35,898 nt of DNA from assembly GCA_943357985.1 (NCBI GenBank), contig CALRGR010000001.1, forward strand, positions 78,731-114,628, given 5' to 3'. Under the pieces are notes generated by a model that did no database searches, was not told where the DNA came from, and was given only the letters and a program-made list of their open reading frames with translations. Shown piece after piece: positions 17,597 to 25,751 of the stretch. Position numbers and translations under genes: made by a program. The DNA comes from Candidatus Levybacteria bacterium GW2011_GWA1_37_16 (GTDB taxonomy: Bacteria > Patescibacteriota > Microgenomatia > Levybacterales > UBA12049). How positions within the stretch are numbered: the stretch's first letter is position 1; each line of letters starts with the position of its first letter.

Positions 17597-20461
17597 TTAT
17601 ATAGTGTTGCAGAGCATTTTATATTCGCAGTTTACGCAAAGAACGCTTTTACTACATTTGAAGTCGCTTTTCTCAATTTCCTCAATTTTTTGGGTAAGAT
17701 CATCTTCCAATTTATCTAAATCTTCTTGTTTAAAATTCATAGATTTTTTAGTATTTTCTTCTAAGAAATGAAGTGTTAGAGTGATGTCTTTTGGGTCTTT
17801 ATTTAAAATTGGATCCTTTACCCTAACAGCAGCAAGAGCATAGATTTTCAATTGAAATTCGTGAGCTTTATCTGCTTTTGGATTATCTTTTCCTGTTTTG
17901 TAATCAATTATTTCAATACCATTTTTGGTTAGGTCAATTCTGTCTATTTTTCCAAAAACTTTTACTCCATTTTTTAAAGTAAAAGAAAAAGGCAGTTCCA
18001 TTCCTAATGGTTTGACGGGAGGATTGCAGTCTGTTTTATAAAATTCCTTAAGCATTTCAGTACCTTTTGCAAAACGTTCTTCTTCGTGCTTTTTGTTGCC
18101 ATCATATCCGTCTGAAATCCAATTGTTTTTGAAAATCTTTTTCAGTTGTTGAAGGGAGGGAATAGTTCCTTCCTGCACCTTTTTATAAAATGAGTAGAGA
18201 GTGTTATGTACTGTTATCCCAAAACTTTGGACTGCTGTCGGAGGAGTTGGAATTCCAAGTATTGCTTTTGCTTTGTAATGAAGTGGACAAATATCAAACA
18301 TCTGAAGATTTGAAAATGTTATGTATGTTATTTTGAAAGGCTGTTTTTCTTCCGGTTTATCTTCTATATTTTCATATACAGAAAGTACTTCGGAAAATGA
18401 AAGTTGCTGCTCTTTTTCTTTTGATGTCTTTTGTTTATTAAATTCGGGCAATGCTTCATAGATAAAAGGAGAAAGCTTCTTAATACGTTTGCCAGAGCCG
18501 TAGAAATCTGCTGCTGTAAAAAATAATCTTTCTTTTGCCCTAGTCATGCCAACATAAAAAAGTCTTCTTTCTTCCTGTTCATTGAAATCAATATTCTCAG
18601 GAATATTTTCTTTAATTACCTCTTTTGGTAGCGGAATTTTTTCTTTTCTATCGCGGGATGGAAATCTGTCTGAAACTAAATTAACTAAAAATACAACTTT
18701 GAATTCAAGTCCCTTTGACGCGTGAACAGTAAGAATATTTACGGCATTTCTGTCTCTTGTATCTATATCTGCAGCGGTAGGACTATCTCCCATTTGAAGC
18801 ATAAGAGTAAGCCAATCGACAAGCGTAAAAATATTTGCATCGGTTCGATCTGTCTCAAAATTTTTAATTCTATCAAAAAATTTTGCTATGTTTTGCGCGC
18901 GTCTCTCATCTTTTACAGATCTAGTATTTAAAAGGGTTTGAAAAAGTTTTGAATCAATTAAAAAGTAATATAGGATTTGTCCTGCGCTGTCTTTTTTAAT
19001 AAGCTTTGTATGTTTCTCAACCATTTGTTTAATAGCTAATAATTTTTTTTGTGTTTCAGGTTTTACTTGAATCTGGTCTACAAAATTAAGTGTCTCAAAA
19101 AGAGTTATGCTTTTTCTTTTTGCGAAAGTTAGTAGATAATTAATTTCTATATAGGAAATATCAAAAATATCCATAGACAATACTCTAAAAAGAGAAACAG
19201 AATCGGAAAGATTGGCAAGAAAAAAAAGATATGAAATTAAGTCTTTTACTTCTGCTTGTTGGAATAAATATCCAGGTCCTAGGAATTGATATGGAATTTT
19301 GTGGCGAATAAAAGCGGTTGTTATAAGCTGAGCATGGTTATTTGCTCTAACTAAAATCGCCATATCGCTATAGTCATATTTTTTACTTAGCTCTGCTATT
19401 TTTCTTGCAATTGAGTCTGCTTCATCTTCCGCGCGTATCTCATGAATAATTTCTATAGCCTTTTCTGGTGATACGGAATGACTTTTTAATTTTTTATCAA
19501 TTTTTTCAACAACCTCAAGTCTGTTTGGATTATTATGTTGAATAAGATTGTAAGATGCGTCAAGAATAGTTTGTGTTGATCTGTAGTTGTCTGTTAATGT
19601 TACTATTTTTGCTTGCGGAAAGTTTTTCTTAAATTGTAGAACATTAGAAACGGCTGCTCCCCGAAAGCGGTAAATTGATTGGTCATCATCTGCAACAACG
19701 GTAATGTTGTGGTCGTCTCCGGCAAGCAAAATTGCAAGTTCGTTTTGTGCATAATTTGTATCTTGAAATTCGTCAACCAGCAAAAACTGAAATTGCTTTT
19801 GATAGTTTTTGAGAATTGATTTTCTGGTTCTAAAAAGAATAAGGGTATTTGAGATTAGATCTGAAAAATCCATTACACTTGTCTTTACTTTAAGCTTTTC
19901 ATATTCTTGGTAAGCATTGGATAACTCAAGATATTGTTCTTTCTCATCAGATTTATTTTTCTTTGCCCAAATTATGTATTCCTCAGGAGAAATATCTTCA
20001 TCCTTAAGTCTTGAAAAATGAGAAAGAAGAGCATCTGTAAATTTTGTAGGATTGCCAAGGGGTCTAAAAATATTAAGTTTTATATCGAAAATATGCTGAC
20101 GTAAGAGAAGAACTGACTCAGATTCACTAAGGAGTTTGTAATTAGGATCAAGTCCTATTTGGTGTGCATCGTCATGTAAAATTTTGTCGCAAAATGAATG
20201 AAATGTATGTATCCAGAGATTTGTGTATCCGTAAGGAAGTAATATATCAATTCTTTCCTGCATCTCATATGCAGCCTTTTCCGTAAAGGTCAAAGCAAGA
20301 ATGTTTGATGGTGGAATGTTTTTATCAACAATAAGATGCTTAACTCTTTCTGTTATAACTGTAGTTTTTCCTGTTCCTGCACCGGCAATTATCAAAAGGG
20401 GACCATTTGCGTGCAAGACTGCTTCTTTCTGTTTATCATTTAGTATGTTTTGCTCGCTCAT
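17597..20461 (-). CDS. UvrD/PcrA-like helicase fused to PD-(D/E)XK Fe-S nuclease
   Basis: GAGTGKTTVITERV, VDEFQDTNYAQ, VADDDQSIYRFRGA, VGMTRAKERLF; C-terminal GKIDRIDLTKNGIEIIDYKTG and CX2CX5C. Confidence 0.93.
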   Translation of the reverse strand: MSEQNILNDKQKEAVLHANGPLLIIAGAGTGKTTVITERVKHLIVDKNIPPSNILALTFTEKAAYEMQERIDILLPYGYTNLWIHTFHSFCDKILHDDAHQIGLDPNYKLLSESESVLLLRQHIFDIKLNIFRPLGNPTKFTDALLSHFSRLKDEDISPEEYIIWAKKNKSDEKEQYLELSNAYQEYEKLKVKTSVMDFSDLISNTLILFRTRKSILKNYQKQFQFLLVDEFQDTNYAQNELAILLAGDDHNITVVADDDQSIYRFRGAAVSNVLQFKKNFPQAKIVTLTDNYRSTQTILDASYNLIQHNNPNRLEVVEKIDKKLKSHSVSPEKAIEIIHEIRAEDEADSIARKIAELSKKYDYSDMAILVRANNHAQLITTAFIRHKIPYQFLGPGYLFQQAEVKDLISYLFFLANLSDSVSLFRVLSMDIFDISYIEINYLLTFAKRKSITLFETLNFVDQIQVKPETQKKLLAIKQMVEKHTKLIKKDSAGQILYYFLIDSKLFQTLLNTRSVKDERRAQNIAKFFDRIKNFETDRTDANIFTLVDWLTLMLQMGDSPTAADIDTRDRNAVNILTVHASKGLEFKVVFLVNLVSDRFPSRDRKEKIPLPKEVIKENIPENIDFNEQEERRLFYVGMTRAKERLFFTAADFYGSGKRIKKLSPFIYEALPEFNKQKTSKEKEQQLSFSEVLSVYENIEDKPEEKQPFKITYITFSNLQMFDICPLHYKAKAILGIPTPPTAVQSFGITVHNTLYSFYKKVQEGTIPSLQQLKKIFKNNWISDGYDGNKKHEEERFAKGTEMLKEFYKTDCNPPVKPLGMELPFSFTLKNGVKVFGKIDRIDLTKNGIEIIDYKTGKDNPKADKAHEFQLKIYALAAVRVKDPILNKDPKDITLTLHFLEENTKKSMNFKQEDLDKLEDDLTQKIEEIEKSDFKCSKSVLCVNCEYKMLCNTI

Positions 20462-20539
20462 TTAGATTGTATTGTAGCACAGCAAAAAACCACGTTTTAA
20501 GTTACGAGGGTCTATTTGGGCAGTATTTCCAAATCCTTG

Positions 20540-20983
20540 CTATTCAACTATAACCGTTCCTGTCTGGCTAGCATTTAGATGATTATGATATCCGTATGAA
20601 CCGGTTTTATCAAAAACCAAGGATACACTTGCTCCATCAGCGAAACTACCGAGATTAAGCGGTGGGTAAGCCGTATGAGTTGGATGCGGGGTGGAATTTA
20701 CCGTTGCGTTCTCTCCACTTTTGTTTGTCCAAGCAACTTTTGTCCCCACTTTAACAGTTAAAGTAGTTGGGTTAAATCCATTTGATGCTAAAGTGACGGC
20801 TGCACCGCTTGCAGTATCTTCCTGTATTGTTGGAGATGTCGTTGCTTGAGTTTCTGTTTGAGTTGGAACAATTGTTTGGGTACTGGTTGAATTTTTATTT
20901 GCATTTGAGCTTAGTAAAAATACTCCGCCAATAATGACTATTATTCCAACAGCAGCAATTAAAATTTTATTCATATTTATCAC
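20540..20983 (-). CDS. Membrane-anchored cupredoxin-like protein
   Basis: N-terminal hydrophobic segment, Thr/Ser-rich linker, plastocyanin-like TVKVGTKVAWTNKSG...TVIVE; strong SD AAGGAGGTGATAAAT. Confidence 0.8.
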   Translation of the reverse strand: MINMNKILIAAVGIIVIIGGVFLLSSNANKNSTSTQTIVPTQTETQATTSPTIQEDTASGAAVTLASNGFNPTTLTVKVGTKVAWTNKSGENATVNSTPHPTHTAYPPLNLGSFADGASVSLVFDKTGSYGYHNHLNASQTGTVIVE

Positions 20984-20990
20984 CTCCTTC

Positions 20991-22022
20991 TTAAGCTTTT
21001 TCTTCTATTAATTCCTGAGTTTTTTCTTCGAGTCTATCAACAGAATTTATTTTTTGCCCAAGGTGTGTCAGCCCGGTTGTTACGTTTGCAAATTGAGATG
21101 AAGCATTGTTAATATGCTTTCCCAAAACTCCCATATTCTCTTCCACTTTTCCGTAGTCTATTTTAAGAGCTCTTAGAATTTTCATGACTTCTTTTGATGT
21201 TTGTTCTATTTTTCTTCCTTCAAAAGAAAGTAAAATTGTCTGAAGATGTGTATATAGAGTATTTGGGGATACTAAATATACTCTTTTTTTCCTAGCATAA
21301 TCTAAGACTTCTGTCATGTTGGCAATTTCATAGTACACTGATTCACTTGGTACATACATAAGTGCAAAATCCATAGTTCCTTCTTCCGGCAAAATATATT
21401 TTTTGGCAATAGCGTCTATGTGTTTTTTAACATCTCTTGCAAATTCTTTTTCAAAACTTTCTTTTTCTGCTTTATCTTCTGCTTTTGCCCATTTTTGGAA
21501 GTTTTCCATTGGAAACTTTGAGTCAATTGGCAAAATTCCCGCATCTGTTTTTATAGCAGCATCTACTTTGTCACCACTTCTAAATTCATACTGAAGATTA
21601 AAACTATTTTTGGGAAACATTTGCGTTATTAAATCTTTAAGTACTTGTTCTCCAATATTTCCTCTAAGTTTTGGACTCTTTAAAAAATCCTGAAGTTCTC
21701 TCATATTGCGGCCTATCTCGCTCATTTTCCCGACCTCTTTTTGAACGCCTCCTATAACAGAGGCTGCTTTATCAAGCCTTTCATTTAGTTGTTTTGAATT
21801 TTCCTGAAGAGTTTTAATCATTGAAGTAGAACTTGTTCTAAGGGATTCATTAACGGTTTGATTAGTTGCGTCAACAGTTTTTTGCATTGCTTGAAGCCAC
21901 TGCAGAAGTGCTTCATCTGGCTTTGGTTTATTAAGCTGGGAAAGTTTTTTGTTGAGGAAATAGGAAAGTCCGCCGAAAGCGAGGATTACAACTGCAATAA
22001 TAAGGAGCAGCTCATTTTGCAT
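20991..22022 (-). CDS. rmuC: DNA recombination protein RmuC
   Basis: LKSPKLRGNIGEQVLKDLI, DAAIKTDAGILPIDSKFPMENF. Confidence 0.93.
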   Translation of the reverse strand: MQNELLLIIAVVILAFGGLSYFLNKKLSQLNKPKPDEALLQWLQAMQKTVDATNQTVNESLRTSSTSMIKTLQENSKQLNERLDKAASVIGGVQKEVGKMSEIGRNMRELQDFLKSPKLRGNIGEQVLKDLITQMFPKNSFNLQYEFRSGDKVDAAIKTDAGILPIDSKFPMENFQKWAKAEDKAEKESFEKEFARDVKKHIDAIAKKYILPEEGTMDFALMYVPSESVYYEIANMTEVLDYARKKRVYLVSPNTLYTHLQTILLSFEGRKIEQTSKEVMKILRALKIDYGKVEENMGVLGKHINNASSQFANVTTGLTHLGQKINSVDRLEEKTQELIEEKA

Positions 22023-22044
22023 AGGATTTATATTCTAGCAGTTT

Positions 22045-23091
22045 CTAATCAAAATACAATTCGGGATTTACCATTATTTTTTGCCAAGGAACCGCTCGGT
22101 AATTAAAATATGCGGCGGTTGCTATCATTGCGGCATTGTCGGTACACAAGCTCTTCTCGGGTACGAAAAGAGGAATTTCTAATTTCAAATTTCTAATTTC
22201 TAATTCAAATGAATCTCGGAGTTTTTGATTTGCTGCAACTCCTCCTCCTAGTAAAATTGATTTTACTTTATATTTTTTTGCCGCTTTTAAAGTTTTCCTA
22301 ATAAGAACTCCTATGATTGCTTCTTGTGCAGATGCACAAATGTCGGCAGTTATTTTATCGTCCAATCTTCCCATTAATTGAACTTTTCGAGACACAGAAG
22401 CCTTAAGTCCCGAGAATGAAAAATCAAAATCGGCAGAGCCAATCATTGGACGTGGAAAATTAAAAGCTTTTGGATTTCCTTTTTTCGCCAATTCCTCGAT
22501 TGTTGGTCCTGCAGGATAAGAAAGATTTAAAAGCCGGCCGATTTTGTCGTATGCTTCACCTGCCGCGTCATCGCGAGTTCCGCCAAGCCATTTAATGCTG
22601 CCGTGTTTTCTCATTAGAATAAGATCAGTGTGGCCTCCGGATGCGATTAAGCCAATCAACGGAAATTCTATTTCGGCAGCAGAATTCTGAATTATGAATT
22701 CTGAATTATGAATTTCGCTAATAAAATTAGCGTATATGTGGCCATATAAATGATTAACGGGAATTAGTGGCTTATTCCAAATCATAGAAAGGGTTTTTGC
22801 GGTTTCAACTCCCACAAGAAGAGATCCAATAAGTCCCGGACCAAAAGTTACAGCAATTGCATCAATAGCGGGAGGATGGAGATTAGCCTCTTTTAGGGCT
22901 TGTTCAATAACGGGAATAATAAATTTAACTTGCTCGCGCGCTGCAGTCTCGGGGATTATACCACCGGTTTTTGAGTGCAATGGTAGAGAAGAAGAAATGA
23001 CATTTGATAGAAGTGATATCTTATTGTCAGTAGTTTCAATTATTGCAGCAGCTGTTTCGTCACAGCTTGTTTCAATTCCAAGTATTCTCAT
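22045..23091 (-). CDS. tsaD: tRNA threonylcarbamoyladenosine biosynthesis protein TsaD
   Basis: GIETSCDETAAAI, NHLYGHIYANF, SGGHTDLILM, LCTDNAAMIA. Confidence 0.97.
   Translation of the reverse strand: MRILGIETSCDETAAAIIETTDNKISLLSNVISSSLPLHSKTGGIIPETAAREQVKFIIPVIEQALKEANLHPPAIDAIAVTFGPGLIGSLLVGVETAKTLSMIWNKPLIPVNHLYGHIYANFISEIHNSEFIIQNSAAEIEFPLIGLIASGGHTDLILMRKHGSIKWLGGTRDDAAGEAYDKIGRLLNLSYPAGPTIEELAKKGNPKAFNFPRPMIGSADFDFSFSGLKASVSRKVQLMGRLDDKITADICASAQEAIIGVLIRKTLKAAKKYKVKSILLGGGVAANQKLRDSFELEIRNLKLEIPLFVPEKSLCTDNAAMIATAAYFNYRAVPWQKIMVNPELYFD
22174..22208. repeat. Heptad tandem repeat inside tsaD
   Basis: AATTTCT|AATTTCA|AATTTCT|AATTTCT|AATTCAA. Confidence 0.8.
22683..22717. repeat. Heptad tandem repeat inside tsaD
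   Basis: AATTCTG|AATTATG|AATTCTG|AATTATG|AATTTCG. Confidence 0.85.
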
Positions 23092-23100
23092 TAAGGGTTT

Positions 23101-23571
23101 TTAGAGGTTTTCAAACTTTACCTTGTCTCCTTGGGTAAATCCATATTTTGAAGACAGTCCTGAGTTTATCTCAATCACGCCATCGCTTAAATCTTTGGGT
23201 TGGTAAATTGGGATATTCTCGTTTGAATTTTGTGGAGGCTTAGCGTTTCCATATATAGTTACAATTGTATTATCTTTAATAAATATGATATCAATAGGAA
23301 AATTCATATTTTTCATCCAAAAAGAATAATAATCAGGTTTGTCAAAAGAGAAAAACATTCCATTATCTGCCGATAAGCTTTTTGTTTCTGATAGCCCCAC
23401 TTCTTTTTCTTTTGCAGTTTTTGCAACTTTGAGGTTGAATTTATGGTTATTTATAGTAGCTGTTGGTGTTTTTGTAAATAGAGATCCTTTGTTTTCTATA
23501 GAATTTTGTACCAATACAATTCCAAAAATTAATGCAAAAAGAAAGATTACAAGCGCTAATATTTTTTTCAT
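23101..23571 (-). CDS. DUF192 family protein, N-terminal signal/anchor
   Basis: GLSETKSLSADNGMFFSFDKPDYYSFWMKNMNFPIDIIFI. Confidence 0.9.
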   Translation of the reverse strand: MKKILALVIFLFALIFGIVLVQNSIENKGSLFTKTPTATINNHKFNLKVAKTAKEKEVGLSETKSLSADNGMFFSFDKPDYYSFWMKNMNFPIDIIFIKDNTIVTIYGNAKPPQNSNENIPIYQPKDLSDGVIEINSGLSSKYGFTQGDKVKFENL

Positions 23572-24059
23572 AAATTATTTTCTTCTTCAATTATTTTTGC
23601 AATTTTTGTTGTTGATTTATCTTTAATTTCAGGAGTTACGGATAAAACTTTTGCCCCAACAGTTTTCGCCTGTCGCATTTTATGTTTTATTCCCTTGTCT
23701 TTTTCCGTTATTGCTATGTACATAGGCTGTATGTGAGTTACAAGTCTATCATAATCTCTATCCTTTTTCATCTCAGGCAGAAGTATTACGCAATCAACAA
23801 ATTCAATTGAAGATAAAACTTCAGCTCTTGCTGACTGTGTATTTATGGGACGGTTTTCTCCTTTATTTTTCCTTGCGGTTTTATCACTTTCCAGAAGCAC
23901 AAAAAGAGAATCACCCTTTTTCTTTGCTTTTTTTAAAAATCTTATGTGCCCAATATGTAAAATATCAAAAACCCCTCCCGCTAGAACAATCGATTTGCCA
24001 TTTTTACGAAGTTCTTCTGAGGTTTTTATTGCTTGGTTTATAGTTAATAATTTATTCAT
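23568..24059 (-). CDS. Cytidylyltransferase-like (RfaE/TagD family) protein
   Basis: GGVFDILHIGHIRFLKKAKKKGD; ATG at 24059 preferred over the longer ORF. Confidence 0.85.
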   Translation of the reverse strand: MNKLLTINQAIKTSEELRKNGKSIVLAGGVFDILHIGHIRFLKKAKKKGDSLFVLLESDKTARKNKGENRPINTQSARAEVLSSIEFVDCVILLPEMKKDRDYDRLVTHIQPMYIAITEKDKGIKHKMRQAKTVGAKVLSVTPEIKDKSTTKIAKIIEEENNL

Positions 24060-24096
24060 TTTTTCTTTCTTCTTTTGCGCCGACAAAACACTCTTT

Positions 24097-24290
24097 CTTC
24101 TCTTTGACAGCAAAGAGAAGCGGAAACTGTCGTCACAAGTTTTGCTCCATTCGTTCGAATCTCATTCGCTCAACGGGGGAAAGTCTGCCCCCTCCATGTT
24201 CAAAACTTCGTTTTGCCTCGGACCTCCCCCTGTTTCACTCTTTCGATTCTCAAGAATTTCGCAAAAAGTGACGATTTGTTCTAAATATAC
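24097..24290. other. Multi-hairpin noncoding element between vanW and cytidylyltransferase genes
   Basis: Perfect 10-bp stem CTTCTCTTTG-ACAG-CAAAGAGAAG (24097-24120), plus CAAAAC-TTC-GTTTTG, GGGGG/CCCCC and CGAAT/ATTCG hairpins and a long imperfect stem near 24240-24285. Confidence 0.5.
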
Positions 24291-24296
24291 GCTAGC

Positions 24297-25712
24297 TTAT
24301 TCTTTAGTGCCTCGGATGTAAATTGCTTGCCAAGGTCTATATTTAGAATCAAATCTTTCTGAGATTAGAGTTTTTCCGTTTTTGCTAACTATCCTCGTAA
24401 AATAAACATTTGCGCCAGCTGCTGCAAAATCTGTTTGTTCCAGACTGCCTTTTGGACGAGTTGAATCGTCTTGATAGAGCGGAGGAGGTGCTGGCGTTTG
24501 ACTTGTTATTACAGGGGTAGAAATTTCTGTTTTTCTTCCGTCATTTGTTCCGTATAGAAAGAATGTTAATCTTTGTTGAATTGGGTCAATTGCTGACTGA
24601 ATTAATATATAATTCCCGGTATCATTTTTAAATTTCAAATCAACCGTTGGAGAGTAAATTGTCGCATCTAGTCCCGGAAGAGAATCCTGTTCATAATAAC
24701 CAACTCTATAAGCATGAGCACGCCTTTCTATTATTGGAAGTCCGGCATTTAAAAGAGATCTGAAGAATGTAGTAGAAACTTGACAAACTCCTCCTCCGTC
24801 CCCCAGCACTGTTTTGCCATTTTCTATAACATAGGCCTGTTTGTATCCTGTGAATGCTGATATATCCCCAAGTGCTTGGTTAAAGGAAAAGGTGTCGCCA
24901 GGTGCAACTAAAACACCATTTATTCTTGACGTTGCAAGATTAACATTGAAGATCCTGTTTGGAATAGAATGTTGATAAAGAGAAGTTCCCATTCCAATAA
25001 GTTCCTTGATGCCTAAATTATTTGCTTTGTCTGTTGTGATTTTTGGTTCTATGTTTTTTATGGGAATTTCTATATCAACTGTCTTAGGTTTATTTGAAAG
25101 AATAGTTGCAAAGCGAGCATCTAGTTGTTTTTTTATGCTTTCTTTATCTATTTCTTTTCCTTGAGTAGAGGGTCTAAAAGCTATTACTCTTCCATTTTCA
25201 AATGAAAATAATGCTTCAACAGCTTCCATATTTATTTTTTCCTCAAGAGGAGCAAGTAGAGAATCTATGCTATCTTGAGAATAACTATATGAAGGGGATA
25301 GATTAATACCACTTATATATGCTTGAAGTACAAGGCTGACATTAGATAATATGTCTTTGGATCTGCCTATGCTGTAAGCCTGTGTTGCTAAAAGGTTTGA
25401 ATTGTATCCATAATTAAGTTGTGCTGCACTGCTTTCTACATTTCCTGCCGGGCTGATAAAAATAAACTTGGTGTTTGCAATTCTATTATTATTGTTGTCA
25501 AAATAACCTTTGACATCCTTTTCTGTTTTTCCTCCAAAGCTTATGCCATTAATAAAAATTCCAGGATAAACAACATTTTTATTTACGGTTTGAAATATTG
25601 AAATGGAAAAGCCTACAAGTAAGATCGTTGCAATAGTAGCGCCTGTCAAAAACCAAAAGGCTTCTTTAGACAGATTTTTAAGATGTTTCTTTTTAACATG
25701 GGGAAGCTTCAT
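24297..25712 (-). CDS. VanW family protein, membrane-anchored
   Basis: VanW core (SRINGVLVAPGDTFSFNQALG, GGGVCQVSTTFF, VGYYEQDSLPGLDATIYSPTVDLKFKND). Confidence 0.92.
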   Translation of the reverse strand: MKLPHVKKKHLKNLSKEAFWFLTGATIATILLVGFSISIFQTVNKNVVYPGIFINGISFGGKTEKDVKGYFDNNNNRIANTKFIFISPAGNVESSAAQLNYGYNSNLLATQAYSIGRSKDILSNVSLVLQAYISGINLSPSYSYSQDSIDSLLAPLEEKINMEAVEALFSFENGRVIAFRPSTQGKEIDKESIKKQLDARFATILSNKPKTVDIEIPIKNIEPKITTDKANNLGIKELIGMGTSLYQHSIPNRIFNVNLATSRINGVLVAPGDTFSFNQALGDISAFTGYKQAYVIENGKTVLGDGGGVCQVSTTFFRSLLNAGLPIIERRAHAYRVGYYEQDSLPGLDATIYSPTVDLKFKNDTGNYILIQSAIDPIQQRLTFFLYGTNDGRKTEISTPVITSQTPAPPPLYQDDSTRPKGSLEQTDFAAAGANVYFTRIVSKNGKTLISERFDSKYRPWQAIYIRGTKE

Positions 25713-25751
25713 TGACTGCGCTACGTATATTATACTATATTTAATCTACAC

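Noticed and set aside
24155-24180. GTTCGAATCTC resembling a tRNA T-arm
   Set aside because: No acceptor or anticodon arms can be drawn around it; it belongs to the CGAAT/ATTCG repeats.
23845-24321. 158-aa plus-strand ORF
   Set aside because: Mostly antisense to the cytidylyltransferase gene and then through the hairpin-rich spacer; low-complexity translation; better explained as noncoding.
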